From contig NZ_BMYP01000034.1 of assembly GCF_014652335.1 (NCBI RefSeq), positions 1 through 35,868 on the forward strand: a DNA stretch of 35,868 nt, read 5' to 3'. This DNA comes from Vogesella fluminis (GTDB lineage: Bacteria; Pseudomonadota; Gammaproteobacteria; Burkholderiales; Chromobacteriaceae). The notes beneath the pieces are model-generated. The model saw only the letters and a program-made list of their open reading frames with translations. It was not told the origin of the DNA and ran no database searches. Positions 25,664-35,868 of the stretch are shown here, in pieces (the stretch's first letter is position 1; the number at the start of each line of letters is the position of its first letter). The translations under genes and the position numbers were made by a program.

Positions 25664-25693
25664 TTGCGGCCAACGTTGGCCGCAATTTTTTTT
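25664..25693 (+). terminator. Terminator built from two facing repeat words (after pilZ)
   Basis: TTGCGGCCAAC at 25664-25674 is followed directly by its complement, giving a 22-bp perfect palindrome, then eight Ts (25686-25693). It ends the mltG-tmk-holB-pilZ transcript just before tatD. Confidence 0.9.
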
Positions 25694-25704
25694 GGAAGCC
25701 CATC

Positions 25705-26490
25705 ATGCTGGTCGATTCGCACTGCCATATCAATTTCCCCGACCTTGCCGCGCGCATGCCGGAAGTGCTGGCCAATATGGCCGCCAACGGCGTGAGCCAC
25801 GCGATGGTGATCGGTGTCAGCCGGCCGAAGTATCCGGAGGTGCTGGCGCTGGCCGAGGCGCACGCCAACCTGTTCGCCACCGTCGGCATCCACCCGGACG
25901 ACCCGGAGGCGGAGGAATTCAGCGAGGACGAGCTGGTGGCGCACGCCGCCCACCCCAAGGTGGTCGGCATCGGCGAGACCGGCCTCGACTACCACTGGTG
26001 CCAGGGTGATCTGGCGTGGCAGCACGAGCGCTTCGCGGTGCACATTCGCGCCGCGCGCCGCGCCGGCCTGCCGCTGGTGATCCACACCCGTTCTTCCGCC
26101 GCCGATACCGTGCGCATGATGCGCGAGCACGGCGCCGATCAGGCCGGCGGCGTGATGCACTGCTTCACCGAGGACTGGGTAACCGCCCGCGCCGCGCTGG
26201 ATCTGGGCTTCCATATTTCGCTGTCCGGCATCGTCACCTTCAAGAACGCGGCGGTGGTGAAGGAGGTGGCGCAGAAGGTGCCGCTGGACCGCCTGCTGGT
26301 GGAAACCGACTCGCCGTATCTGGCGCCGGTGCCGTTCCGCGGCAAGACCAACGAGCCGGCCTTCGTCAGGCACGTGGCGGCGCACATCGCCGAGCTGCGT
26401 GGCATGGCGTTCGAAACGTTGGCCGCAGCCACCAGCGACAACTACTTCCGCCTGTTCAGCAAGGCGCAGCGCGTCGCGGGGCAGGGCTGA
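25705..26490 (+). CDS. tatD: TatD-family metal-dependent hydrolase (DNase)
   Basis: TIM-barrel amidohydrolase-fold deoxyribonuclease of the TatD/YcfH family. Metal ligands: His6 and His8 (DSHCH), the Glu of GIGETGLDYHW, the His of PLVIHTRSSA, the His of GGVMHCFTE and the Asp of LVETDSPYLAP. At 261 residues it resembles E. coli YcfH. GGAAG lies 7 bases before the ATG. It follows holB-pilZ as in other proteobacteria, but here a terminator separates it. Confidence 0.94.
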   Translation: MLVDSHCHINFPDLAARMPEVLANMAANGVSHAMVIGVSRPKYPEVLALAEAHANLFATVGIHPDDPEAEEFSEDELVAHAAHPKVVGIGETGLDYHWCQGDLAWQHERFAVHIRAARRAGLPLVIHTRSSAADTVRMMREHGADQAGGVMHCFTEDWVTARAALDLGFHISLSGIVTFKNAAVVKEVAQKVPLDRLLVETDSPYLAPVPFRGKTNEPAFVRHVAAHIAELRGMAFETLAAATSDNYFRLFSKAQRVAGQG

Positions 26491-26500
26491 GGAGATGGCG

Positions 26501-27268
26501 ATGCGCAAGCTGCAGTGGACGGTGCTGGGGTGCGGCTCCAGCAGCGGAGCGCCGGCGATCGGTTGTGAGTGCGCGACCTGTTGTTCGACGGATACGCGCA
26601 ACCGGCGCTGCCGTTGCTCCGCCTATGTGCGCATCGGTGATGCCGGCATCCTGATCGACACCGGGCCGGACCTGCGCCAGCAGGCGCTACGCGAGGGCAT
26701 CACCCGCGTCGATGCCGTGCTCTACACCCACCCCCATGCCGATCACCTCAATGGTATCGACGACCTGCGCGCCTTCTGCTACGTGAAGAAGGGGCCGGTC
26801 ACGCTGTACGGCAATGATTTCACCATCGACAACATCCGCCGCCGTTTCGACTACGCGCTGGCGCCGCCGTCGCCGGTATGGGACAAGCCGGTGCTGGTGA
26901 CCGAGACGGTGCAGGCGCCGCTGGGCATCAACGGTGTGACGGTGACGCCGATCCCGCTGCAGCACGGCGCCTGGCCATGCCTGGGCTGGCGCATCGGCGA
27001 TGTGGCGTGGCTGACCGATCTGTCGGATATTCCGCAGAGTAGCCTGCCGCTGCTGCAGGGCCTGGATACGCTGTTCCTGGATTGCCTGCGGCCGGAGCCC
27101 TACCCTTCGCACCTGCATCTGGCGGCGTCGCTGGAATGGGCGCAAAGGTTGGCCGCAAGGCAGACCTTCCTGATCCACATGACGCACCAGCTGGAATACC
27201 ACGCACTGTCGGCGCAGTGTCCGCCGGGAGTGGCGGTAGCGTACGATGGCCTGCAACTGGTTTTTTAA
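26501..27268 (+). CDS. MBL-fold metallohydrolase, PhnP-like
   Basis: 255-residue metallo-beta-lactamase-fold phosphodiesterase/nuclease. An N-terminal structural zinc site (IGCECATCCS, then RNRRCR) and the catalytic motif THPHADHLNGIDDLR are the marks of the PhnP/YcbJ-like group. Further metal ligands include the Asp of VAWLTDLSDI and the C-terminal His of LIHMTHQLEYH. PhnP itself acts on 5-phosphoribosyl cyclic phosphate, but no phosphonate genes are here, so the substrate is unknown. Start at 26501 has GGAG six bases upstream; the ATG at 26495 abuts that site. It follows tatD by 10 bases and is probably cotranscribed. Confidence 0.9.
   Translation: MRKLQWTVLGCGSSSGAPAIGCECATCCSTDTRNRRCRCSAYVRIGDAGILIDTGPDLRQQALREGITRVDAVLYTHPHADHLNGIDDLRAFCYVKKGPVTLYGNDFTIDNIRRRFDYALAPPSPVWDKPVLVTETVQAPLGINGVTVTPIPLQHGAWPCLGWRIGDVAWLTDLSDIPQSSLPLLQGLDTLFLDCLRPEPYPSHLHLAASLEWAQRLAARQTFLIHMTHQLEYHALSAQCPPGVAVAYDGLQLVF
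27145..27158 (+). repeat. Repeat word AAGGTTGGCCGCAA, full match
   Basis: Exact 14/14 copy inside the MBL-fold gene, read Arg-Leu-Ala-Ala-Arg with AGG, TTG and AGG codons. Confidence 0.9.
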
Positions 27269-27281
27269 GAGCTGACAAACA

Positions 27282-27632
27282 ATGAGTGTGCTGATTCCGG
27301 GGCTGGTCGCGCTGATCGGTCTGGTGTTTTCCGTGGCCGTGGCGGTGTTCTATCTCGGCTGCCTGGGCGCGATGATGGCGGCCTTCAGCCACGGCCGCAT
27401 CGTGTGGGGCTCGCTGACCTTCTTCCTGCCGCCGCTGTCCCTGCTGTTCGCGCTGCGGCACCGTGCCGAGGCCGACTGGTCATTCGGCTTCATCTGGAAG
27501 GGCGGACTGGTTGTGTTGCTGATCGTCGGCGGCGTCTGGCTGGGCATGCAGCTGCTACCGGAGCACGCGGCGCAGGGCGCCAGCGCGATGGACAAGCTGC
27601 TGCCGCTACCGGCCGGCCCGGTCGCGCAATAA
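27282..27632 (+). CDS. Small membrane protein of unknown function
   Basis: 116 residues with three hydrophobic segments (about 5-35, 42-58 and 74-90) and a Pro/Ala-rich C-terminus. No family is recognised. The ribosome binding site is weak. It follows the MBL-fold gene by 13 bases on the same strand and is probably the last gene of the tatD transcript. Codon use is like its neighbours, which supports it as real coding sequence. Confidence 0.75.
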   Translation: MSVLIPGLVALIGLVFSVAVAVFYLGCLGAMMAAFSHGRIVWGSLTFFLPPLSLLFALRHRAEADWSFGFIWKGGLVVLLIVGGVWLGMQLLPEHAAQGASAMDKLLPLPAGPVAQ

Positions 27633-27678
27633 GCAGGGCGCGGCGCACGGCTGCGCCGTGTACCGGCAATCCCTATCA

Positions 27679-27712
27679 TTGGCCGCACCGCCTGTCCGAA
27701 GGCGTGCGGCCA
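27679..27712. terminator. Inverted pair of repeat-like words between convergent genes
   Basis: TTGGCCGCACCGCCT / AGGCGTGCGGCCAA pair with one bulge around a 6-base loop, between the small membrane gene and argP, which converge. T-runs are poor, but position and structure suit a bidirectional terminator. The arms are shortened versions of the window-wide word. A second hairpin (CGGCGCA / TGCGCCG) is at 27641-27658. Confidence 0.65.
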
Positions 27713-27742
27713 AGCTTGTTTCGGGCGGCTTGCCAGCCGGCT

Positions 27743-28645
27743 TCAGCCGCCCGACGTTGGCCGCAACACCTGCCGCGCGGCGGCAATCAGCACCTCGCTG
27801 AGCCGGGCCAGCCTGGGCGACTGCACCTGCCAGTGGTGCCAGTACAGTGCCACGTCCACCGGCTTGTCCGGCTGCAGCGGCAGCAGGGTGTCGGCCTGGC
27901 CGCAGGCGGCCAACTGCACGTCGGGCAGCATGCCCCAGCCCAGCCCCAGGCGTACCGCCTGCAGGTAGGGGTCGGACGCGGGCAGGAAGTGGCAGGGGTA
28001 GCTGTCGTCCGGCAGGCCGAAGTGCTGCAGCAGCCAGTCGGCCTGCAGCCTGTCCTTGCGGTTGTAGATCATCACCGGGGCGCGGCGCAGCGCGTCGCGG
28101 CTGACGCCGCCGGCAAACCAGCGCGCGTGGTAGTCGGCACTGGCCAGCGCCTGGTAGCGCATCACGCCCAAGGGGCTGGCGCTGCAGCCGCGCATCGCCT
28201 GCGGCTCGGTGGAGACGCAGCCTAGCGCCATGCCGGCCTGCAGCAGGGTGTAGGTGTGGTCCTGGTCGTCCACGATCGCGTCCAGCAGCACGCGTTCGCG
28301 GATCAGGAAGGGGGTGAGCGCCGGCAGGAACCAGCTGGCGATGCTGTCGGCGTTGATCGCCAGCGACACGCTGAGCATCGCGCTGTCGTCGCCGGCAAAG
28401 GTGGCGGCGAGATCGGCCTCCAGCAGCGCGGCACGCTGCAGGTGCTGGCGCAGCAGCTGGCCTTCGCGCGTGGCGCGGCAGGGGCGGCTGCGCACCAGCA
28501 GCGGTTTGCCGAGCACCTCTTCCAGCGCGCGGATGCGCTGCGAGATGGCGGACGGGGTCAGGTGCAGGTCCTGCGCGGCCTGCTCGAAGCTGCCGCTGTC
28601 CAGCGCGGCCAGAAAGGCCTCGCTGTGCCTGGGATCGAGTTTCAT
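27743..28645 (-). CDS. argP: LysR-type regulator, ArgP/IciA type
   Basis: Transcription activator that in relatives senses arginine or lysine and drives the amino-acid exporter gene. An N-terminal winged helix-turn-helix (HSEAFLAALDSGSFEQAAQDLHLTPSAISQRIRALEE) is followed by a periplasmic-binding-like effector domain. The start at 28645 gives 300 residues and fits the family (MKLDPRHSEAF); an upstream in-frame ATG would run into the argO promoter region. It is divergent from argO, the classical ArgP-ArgO or LysG-LysE arrangement. Its 3' end contains a core repeat word (27754-27766) read as Leu-Arg-Pro-Thr. Confidence 0.93.
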   Translation of the reverse strand: MKLDPRHSEAFLAALDSGSFEQAAQDLHLTPSAISQRIRALEEVLGKPLLVRSRPCRATREGQLLRQHLQRAALLEADLAATFAGDDSAMLSVSLAINADSIASWFLPALTPFLIRERVLLDAIVDDQDHTYTLLQAGMALGCVSTEPQAMRGCSASPLGVMRYQALASADYHARWFAGGVSRDALRRAPVMIYNRKDRLQADWLLQHFGLPDDSYPCHFLPASDPYLQAVRLGLGWGMLPDVQLAACGQADTLLPLQPDKPVDVALYWHHWQVQSPRLARLSEVLIAAARQVLRPTSGG

Positions 28646-28682
28646 GGTGAGACGATGTAAGTGAAACGAAATTAATGATAGC

Positions 28683-28700
28683 CAAGATAATTTAATCTTG
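28683..28700. promoter_or_regulatory. Candidate ArgP operator
   Basis: CAAGAT, 6 bases, ATCTTG form a perfect inverted repeat in the 114-base argP/argO divergent region, fitting the interrupted dyads of LysR-type sites. A 13/14 repeat word (28729-28742) lies just before the argO ribosome binding site. Confidence 0.5.
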
Positions 28701-28759
28701 CTGTTGTTGTGTGGCGGTCGCGGCGATACTGCGGCCAACCTTACCTCGTGGAGCACACC

Positions 28760-29368
28760 ATGCTGACAGCAAGCTATTTCAAGGGCCTGGGTCTGGGCGC
28801 CAGCCTGATCATGGCCATCGGTTCACAGAACGCCCACGTGCTGAAGATGGGCCTGTTGCGCCAGCACGTCGGGGTGACGGTGCTGGTGTGCATGCTGTGC
28901 GACGCGGTGCTGATCGCCGCCGGCGTGGCGGGCATGGGCAGCCTGATCCAGCGCAGCCCGCTGCTGCTGGAGGCGGCGCGCTGGGGCGGCGCGGCCTTCT
29001 TGTTCTGGTACGGGCTGCGCGCGTGGCGGGCGGTGCTGGCCGACGAGAGCCTGCAGATCGCGGCCGGTACCACGGCCATGCCGCTGAAGAGCGCGCTGCT
29101 GACGGTGCTGGCGCTGACCTTGCTGAACCCGCACGTATACCTGGACACCGTGGTGCTGCTGGGCAGTATCGGCGGCCAGGAGGCGGGCGACGGCCGCCTG
29201 TGGTTTGCGCTGGGCGCATGTACCGCGTCGATGCTGTGGTTTGCGGCACTGGGCTACGGCGCGCGGCTGTTGGCGCCGCTGTTTGCGCGGCCGCTGTCGT
29301 GGCGGGTGCTGGACGGCGTGGTGGGCACGGTGATGTGGACGCTGGCCGGCGCGCTGGCCCTGTCCTGA
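28760..29368 (+). CDS. argO: LysE/ArgO-family amino-acid exporter
   Basis: Inner-membrane exporter of basic amino acids. 202 residues with about six helices. The LysE-family N-terminus GLGASLIMAIGSQNAHVLKMGL is diagnostic, as is LLNPHVYLDTVVLLGS. Start at 28760 is preceded by GTGGAG six bases away; an earlier in-frame ATG would begin in the promoter. Divergent from its presumed activator argP. Whether it exports arginine, lysine or both cannot be told. Confidence 0.93.
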   Translation: MLTASYFKGLGLGASLIMAIGSQNAHVLKMGLLRQHVGVTVLVCMLCDAVLIAAGVAGMGSLIQRSPLLLEAARWGGAAFLFWYGLRAWRAVLADESLQIAAGTTAMPLKSALLTVLALTLLNPHVYLDTVVLLGSIGGQEAGDGRLWFALGACTASMLWFAALGYGARLLAPLFARPLSWRVLDGVVGTVMWTLAGALALS

Positions 29369-29385
29369 GCGGCGCGGGCGGCATG

Positions 29386-29420
29386 AAAAAAGCGACACCG
29401 GATGGGTGTCGCCTTTTTTT
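29386..29420. terminator. Terminator between convergent argO and chorismate mutase
   Basis: AAAAAA, stem GCGACACC / GGTGTCGC with a 5-base loop, then CTTTTTTT. A-run and T-run flank the stem, so it can work in both directions. Confidence 0.93.
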
Positions 29421-29473
29421 GTCTGGTGCGATGGGGCGCCATCGCACCGTGGAAAAGCCGGAGCCGTCGTCGT

Positions 29474-29791
29474 TCATGCGTGCGCTTCCCGTTCGCCGAC
29501 CAGGCGCAGCCGCTCGGCGCGCTCGCTGTCGATGAAGTGGCCGATCATGGTGCGGTAGATCTTGGCGGTGAGCGCGGCGTCGGCGCCCAACTCGCCGGCG
29601 AGACGGGTGACGCGGCGCATCACCTGGTCGACGCGCTTGCCGTCTTCCACTTCGGCGTCGCTGTGCTTGAAGGCGGCGGCCTGATGTACGTACAGCCCAC
29701 GTTCGGCAATCAGGCTGACGATGGCGCGGTCCAGGGCATCGATCTGCGAGCGGACTTCGTCCAGGTTACGACACTGGTAAACCCATTCCAT
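29474..29791 (-). CDS. Chorismate mutase type II (AroQ class)
   Basis: All-helical 105-residue enzyme of the chorismate mutase superfamily, converting chorismate to prephenate or, if PchB-like, cleaving isochorismate. Key residues: Arg in DEVRSQIDALDRAIVSLIAER, Lys in AAAFKHSDAEVEDGKRV, and a C-terminal HFIDSERAERLRL helix. It is a stand-alone domain with no prephenate dehydratase fusion. The start at 29791 has GGGAG 7 bases upstream; an earlier in-frame ATG lies in the inverted repeat. It follows trpS, but no salicylate or phenylalanine gene is adjacent. Confidence 0.87.
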   Translation of the reverse strand: MEWVYQCRNLDEVRSQIDALDRAIVSLIAERGLYVHQAAAFKHSDAEVEDGKRVDQVMRRVTRLAGELGADAALTAKIYRTMIGHFIDSERAERLRLVGEREAHA

Positions 29792-29810
29792 GGTGTGACT
29801 CCCGTTGTCA

Positions 29811-29839
29811 GTGCGGCCAACGTTGCGGGTTGGCCGCAA
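29811..29839. repeat. Inverted pair of repeat words (trpS - chorismate mutase gap)
   Basis: TGCGGCCAAC (29812-29821) and GTTGGCCGCA (29829-29838) face each other across 7 bases in the 59-base gap. No T-run follows in the minus direction, so it is a stable hairpin rather than a clear terminator. Confidence 0.85.
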
Positions 29840-29850
29840 GGTAAGCGATC

Positions 29851-30876
<1,026 letters not shown>

Positions 30877-30932
30877 GCTGATCTCCATTATTTTGCGGGA
30901 GACCGACTTGGCGCAGGGGGGGATGGTGCAAC

Positions 30933-30969
30933 AAAAAACCCGGGCGCCTTGTCGGCTGCTCCCGGGTTT
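30933..30969 (-). terminator. Attenuator terminator in the trpS leader
   Basis: On the minus strand AAACCCGGG (30969-30961) pairs with CCCGGGTTT (30944-30936), an inner GCC/GGC stem tightens the loop, and TTTTTT follows. It lies 29 bases after the leader-peptide stop and 57 bases before trpS. An alternative pairing GGTTGC (30986-30981) with GCAAACC (30971-30965) would disrupt its 5' arm. Confidence 0.88.
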
Positions 30970-30998
30970 GCTTTACGTACGCAACCGCGGTGCCGCCG

Positions 30999-31061
30999 TC
31001 AGAGGCGCCACCAGGAAAAAAAGAAAGTTGCGGTTGCGGGTTTGGTAGTCATGTTTTTCAT
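30999..31061 (-). CDS. Trp leader peptide of the trpS attenuator
   Basis: A 20-codon reading frame (begins MKNMTTKPAT, ends FFFSWWRL) with two consecutive TGG codons at 31013-31008 just before its end. The Trp codons lie in GGTGGCGCC (31012-31004), which pairs at 8 of 9 positions with GGCGGCACC (30997-30989) across a 6-base loop, the 1:2 hairpin of a classical attenuator. An intrinsic terminator follows. Starved ribosomes stalling at the Trp codons would free the downstream strand and prevent termination. The ribosome binding site is weak; an internal ATG at 31052 is an alternative start. Confidence 0.88.
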   Translation of the reverse strand: MKNMTTKPATATFFFSWWRL

Positions 31062-31096
31062 CAGATCACGGCATGGCGGCGGGCGTCAAGCCGTTT

Positions 31097-31918
31097 TTAG
31101 AAGCGGCGGTTGAGGTGCGCCTTGTGCATGATGGTGGAGGCGATCTCCTCGATCGACTTGTGCGTGGTGCTGATGAACGGCACCGAATGATGGCGGAACA
31201 TGGACTCGGCCTCGTTCACTTCGCTGCGGCAGTTCTCCATGCTGGCGTAGCGCGAATCCGGACGGCGCTCGGAGCGGATGGAGTGCAGACGCGCCGGGTC
31301 GATGGTCAGGCCGAACATCTTGTTGCGGTAGGGCAGCAGTATTTTCGGCAGTGTCGGGCTGTCGAGGTCTTCCGGGGTCAGCGGATAGTTGGCCGCCTTG
31401 ATGCCGTACTGCAGCGCCAGATACAGGCAGGTTGGCGTCTTGCCGGAGCGCGACACGCCGATCAGGATCACGTCGGCCTCGGCCAGATCCTTCAGTTTCA
31501 CGCCGTCGTCATGATTGAGCGAGAAGTTCACCGCCTCGATGCGGTGATCGTATTCCGCTTCGTTGCTCATGCCATGTGCCTTACCCAGCTGCAGTGTCGC
31601 TTTTTCACCCAGTTCCCGCTCCAGTTCTCCGATAAAGGTCTCGAAGAAATCGATTACCAGCGCGTGGCTGATCTGCAGCGCGGCGCGGACATCGGCCTTG
31701 ATGATGCTGGTGAATACCAGCGGCTTGAGGTGGTCGGTGGCGCCGACTTCGTCAATCTGGCGTGTCAGCTCCTGCGCCTTCTCCACGGTGTCGATAAACG
31801 GCACCGTTTCACGCTTGAACTCTTGGGCATCAAATTGCGTCAGCAGGGTGTTTCCGAGTGATTCGGCGGTGATCCCGGTGCGGTCGGAAACAAAAAAAAC
31901 GGAACGGCGATGCGGCAT
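31097..31918 (-). CDS. ppsR: PEP synthetase regulatory protein (kinase/pyrophosphorylase)
   Basis: Bifunctional DUF299 enzyme that inactivates PpsA by ADP-dependent threonine phosphorylation and reactivates it by phosphate-dependent removal. The 273 residues include the N-terminal [16 protein letters not shown] motif, the P-loop [10 protein letters not shown] and the conserved C-terminal [16 protein letters not shown]. It is divergent from ppsA, its target, with a 297-base regulatory gap. The trpS leader begins 36 bases after its stop, so trpS may partly be read through from this gene. Confidence 0.95.
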   Translation of the reverse strand: MPHRRSVFFVSDRTGITAESLGNTLLTQFDAQEFKRETVPFIDTVEKAQELTRQIDEVGATDHLKPLVFTSIIKADVRAALQISHALVIDFFETFIGELERELGEKATLQLGKAHGMSNEAEYDHRIEAVNFSLNHDDGVKLKDLAEADVILIGVSRSGKTPTCLYLALQYGIKAANYPLTPEDLDSPTLPKILLPYRNKMFGLTIDPARLHSIRSERRPDSRYASMENCRSEVNEAESMFRHHSVPFISTTHKSIEEIASTIMHKAHLNRRF

Positions 31919-32019
31919 GGTGATTTCCTGCGAATGTCCAGTGGCGGTCTACAGCGGCAAGTCTGCGGGCAGGCGGCGGCGGACGCAAGCCGCAGGCCAG
32001 GCTGCTGTCGACAGGGTGC

Positions 32020-32037
32020 TGTAGTTTTCCGACTACA
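32020..32037. promoter_or_regulatory. Inverted repeat in the ppsR/ppsA divergent region
   Basis: TGTAGT, 6 bases, ACTACA is a perfect dyad. The half-sites resemble those of HexR, a regulator of central carbon genes including ppsA in other proteobacteria, but the spacer is 6 where the HexR box has about 3, so the assignment is open. A possible ppsA -10 (TAGAAT) is at 32168-32173, without a good -35. Nothing else is evident in this 297-base gap. Confidence 0.45.
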
Positions 32038-32215
32038 ACGGCATTGGCAAAAGTTCTCCCTCCAGGCATGGAACGAAACATCAGAATGCCGCAGCGTGCC
32101 TTGAGTAAGGGCAATCCCCCGTGTTGTGCAGTGCAGAAGTAGCTACGCAAACAGCGACTTGTTCGGCTAGAATGCGCTATCCCTATCGTCCAATCCACAT
32201 ACAGGAAGTGAAGTG

Positions 32216-34603
<2,388 letters not shown>

Positions 34604-34624
34604 GCCTGACTGCCTGATCCTGTC

Positions 34625-34680
34625 AACGCCCGACTGGCGTGTGCATCGAATGCGCGCGCCGCCCAAGTCGGGCGTTTTTC
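34625..34680 (+). terminator. ppsA terminator
   Basis: AACGCCCGACT (34625-34635) pairs with AGTCGGGCGTT (34666-34676); the long loop holds a second short stem (GGCG / CGCC). TTTTTC follows. Confidence 0.85.
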
Positions 34681-34785
34681 TTTGTCAATTCATGTAGTTC
34701 GCAGGTAACACCCCCGATGGCAGAAGGGCGATGGTAAACTTTGCGCATTGCCGTTTTTCACCTACCTTGCGATACGAGGACAACG

Positions 34786-35784
34786 ATGAGCCGTATCTCC
34801 CTTTCCCGATTCCTGATCGAAGAACAGCGCCAGCACGGCGCACTGCCGCCGGACCTGCGTCTGCTGATTGAAACCGTGGCCCGCGCCTGCAAGGCCATCG
34901 CCCACTCTGTCAACAAGGGCGCGCTGGCTGGCGTGCTCGGCGATGCCGGCACCGGCAACGTGCAGGGCGAAGCGCAGAAAAAACTGGACGTGATCGCCAA
35001 CGACATCCTGCTGGAGGCCAACGAGTGGGGTGGCAACCTCGGCGCCATGGCGTCCGAAGAAATGGAACTGCCGCACTCGATCCCGGACCACATGCCGCGT
35101 GGCCGCTACCTGCTGCTGTTCGATCCGCTGGATGGCTCTTCCAATATCGACGTCAACATCTCGGTCGGTACCATCTTCTCGGTACTGGAAGCGCCGGAAG
35201 GCAATGAGCAGCCAACCGAGCAGGACTTCCTGCAGCCGGGTAGCCGCCAGGTTGCCGCCGGTTATGCACTGTACGGTCCGCAGAACATGCTGGTGCTGAC
35301 TTTCGGCCAGGGCGTGTACGGTTTCACGCTGGACCGTGAGCTGGGTTCGTGGGTGCTGACCAACTCGCGCATGCAGGTGCCGGAAACCACCAAGGAGTTC
35401 TCCATCAATATGTCCAACCAGCGGCACTGGGAAGCACCTGTGCAGCGCTACATCGGCGAGTTGCTGGCCGGTCAGGAAGGCCCGTTGGGCAAGGACTACA
35501 ATATGCGCTGGGTCGCCTCCATGGTGGCCGAAGTGCATCGCATCCTGGTGCGTGGTGGTGTGTTCATGTATCCGAAGGACGCGCGCGATCCGGGCAAGCC
35601 GGGCAAGCTGCGGCTGATGTACGAAGGCAACCCGATGGCCTTCATTATCGAGCAGGCTGGCGGCGTGGCGACCAACGGCCATCAGCGCATTCTCGATATC
35701 CAGCCTAACGGCCTGCATGAGCGGGTAGCGGTATTCCTCGGTTCTAGGGAAGAAGTGGAGCGCGTCACCGCTTATCACGCGTAA
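34786..35784 (+). CDS. fbp: Fructose-1,6-bisphosphatase class I
   Basis: Hydrolyses fructose 1,6-bisphosphate in gluconeogenesis. 332 residues with the metal-binding motif [11 protein letters not shown], the upstream SEE metal ligand (MASEEMEL), and the substrate block [20 protein letters not shown]. Start at 34786 has GAGGA five bases upstream; an in-frame ATG at 34741 would lie in the promoter region. It is next to ppsA but separated by a terminator, so both gluconeogenic genes are likely transcribed independently. It ends 23 bases before a terminator made of two repeat words. Confidence 0.97.
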   Translation: MSRISLSRFLIEEQRQHGALPPDLRLLIETVARACKAIAHSVNKGALAGVLGDAGTGNVQGEAQKKLDVIANDILLEANEWGGNLGAMASEEMELPHSIPDHMPRGRYLLLFDPLDGSSNIDVNISVGTIFSVLEAPEGNEQPTEQDFLQPGSRQVAAGYALYGPQNMLVLTFGQGVYGFTLDRELGSWVLTNSRMQVPETTKEFSINMSNQRHWEAPVQRYIGELLAGQEGPLGKDYNMRWVASMVAEVHRILVRGGVFMYPKDARDPGKPGKLRLMYEGNPMAFIIEQAGGVATNGHQRILDIQPNGLHERVAVFLGSREEVERVTAYHA

Positions 35785-35807
35785 TTCACACGCTGGATTA
35801 GCTACTG

Positions 35808-35847
35808 AAGGTTGGCCGCAAGCCCTGCGGCCAACCTTTTCCATTTT
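35808..35847 (+). terminator. Terminator built from two facing repeat words (after fbp)
   Basis: AAGGTTGGCCGCA (35808-35820), 5-base loop, then its exact complement TGCGGCCAACCTT (35826-35838), followed by TTCCATTTTT. The 13-bp stem is perfect. The left arm is a full 14/14 word. Confidence 0.9.
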
Positions 35848-35868
35848 TGTTGGCGCTTGGTCGGCTGT

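Overview
The window is high-GC DNA from a Gram-negative betaproteobacterium. Gene content and family resemblance (cysDN, murJ-rpsT, a ribosome-attenuated trpS, the mltG-tmk-holB-pilZ-tatD cluster, ppsR/ppsA) point to the Neisseriales, most likely a Chromobacteriaceae member such as Vogesella, Chromobacterium or Aquitalea. The genus is an inference. Almost everything is chromosomal housekeeping. The only clearly mobile piece is a lower-GC tyrosine integrase at the extreme left.

Layout. 34-1284: integrase (-) with a cluster of 10-bp repeats in front of it. 1432-3868: cysN and cysD (-). 4044-4466: a tRNA-Arg/tRNA-Glu pair present as two identical tandem copies, with a textbook promoter and terminator. 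4519-6985: queF and murJ (-). 7114-8582: rpsT and pldA (+). 8655-11530: fabI, a short phosphotransacylase and ackA (an operon on -). 11786-14567: FmdB-type zinc ribbon, DUF502 membrane protein and aspS (+). 14637-15848: response regulator/PP2C phosphatase (-). 16104-16718: 2-Cys peroxiredoxin (+). 16794-18751: MFS transporter and tesA (-). 18750-21919: ybbA-ybbP-type ABC system (+). 21936-27632: a long + run comprising an unknown gene, mltG, tmk, holB, pilZ, tatD, a PhnP-like MBL-fold hydrolase and a small membrane protein. 27743-29368: divergent argP/argO. 29474-31918: ppsR, a trp leader attenuator with trpS, and chorismate mutase (-). 32216-35784: ppsA and fbp (+). No gene-free stretch exceeds about 300 bases; the longest is the 297-base ppsR/ppsA divergent region.

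The most striking signal is a short repeated word with consensus AAGGTTGGCCGCAA. By eye I find 28 exact copies of its 10-base core (GTTGGCCGCA or its complement). Simple base composition predicts well under one. Eight copies match all 14 positions. Copies lie both in genes, in several reading frames and sometimes using rare codons, and between genes. In five places two copies face each other as an inverted repeat, two of which are followed by T-runs like intrinsic terminators. This is how DNA uptake sequences (DUS) are arranged in Neisseria, but the word does not resemble the known neisserial DUS or the Pasteurellaceae USS. I propose it as a candidate, possibly undescribed, uptake-sequence dialect. 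The second notable find is a short leader peptide with tandem Trp codons followed by a terminator hairpin in front of trpS, i.e. ribosome-mediated attenuation of tryptophanyl-tRNA synthetase.

Together the genes cover sulfate activation, queuosine, peptidoglycan export and processing, acetate/acyl-phosphate and fatty-acid metabolism, gluconeogenesis (ppsA, ppsR, fbp), DNA replication (tmk, holB), type IV pilus control (pilZ) and amino-acid export.
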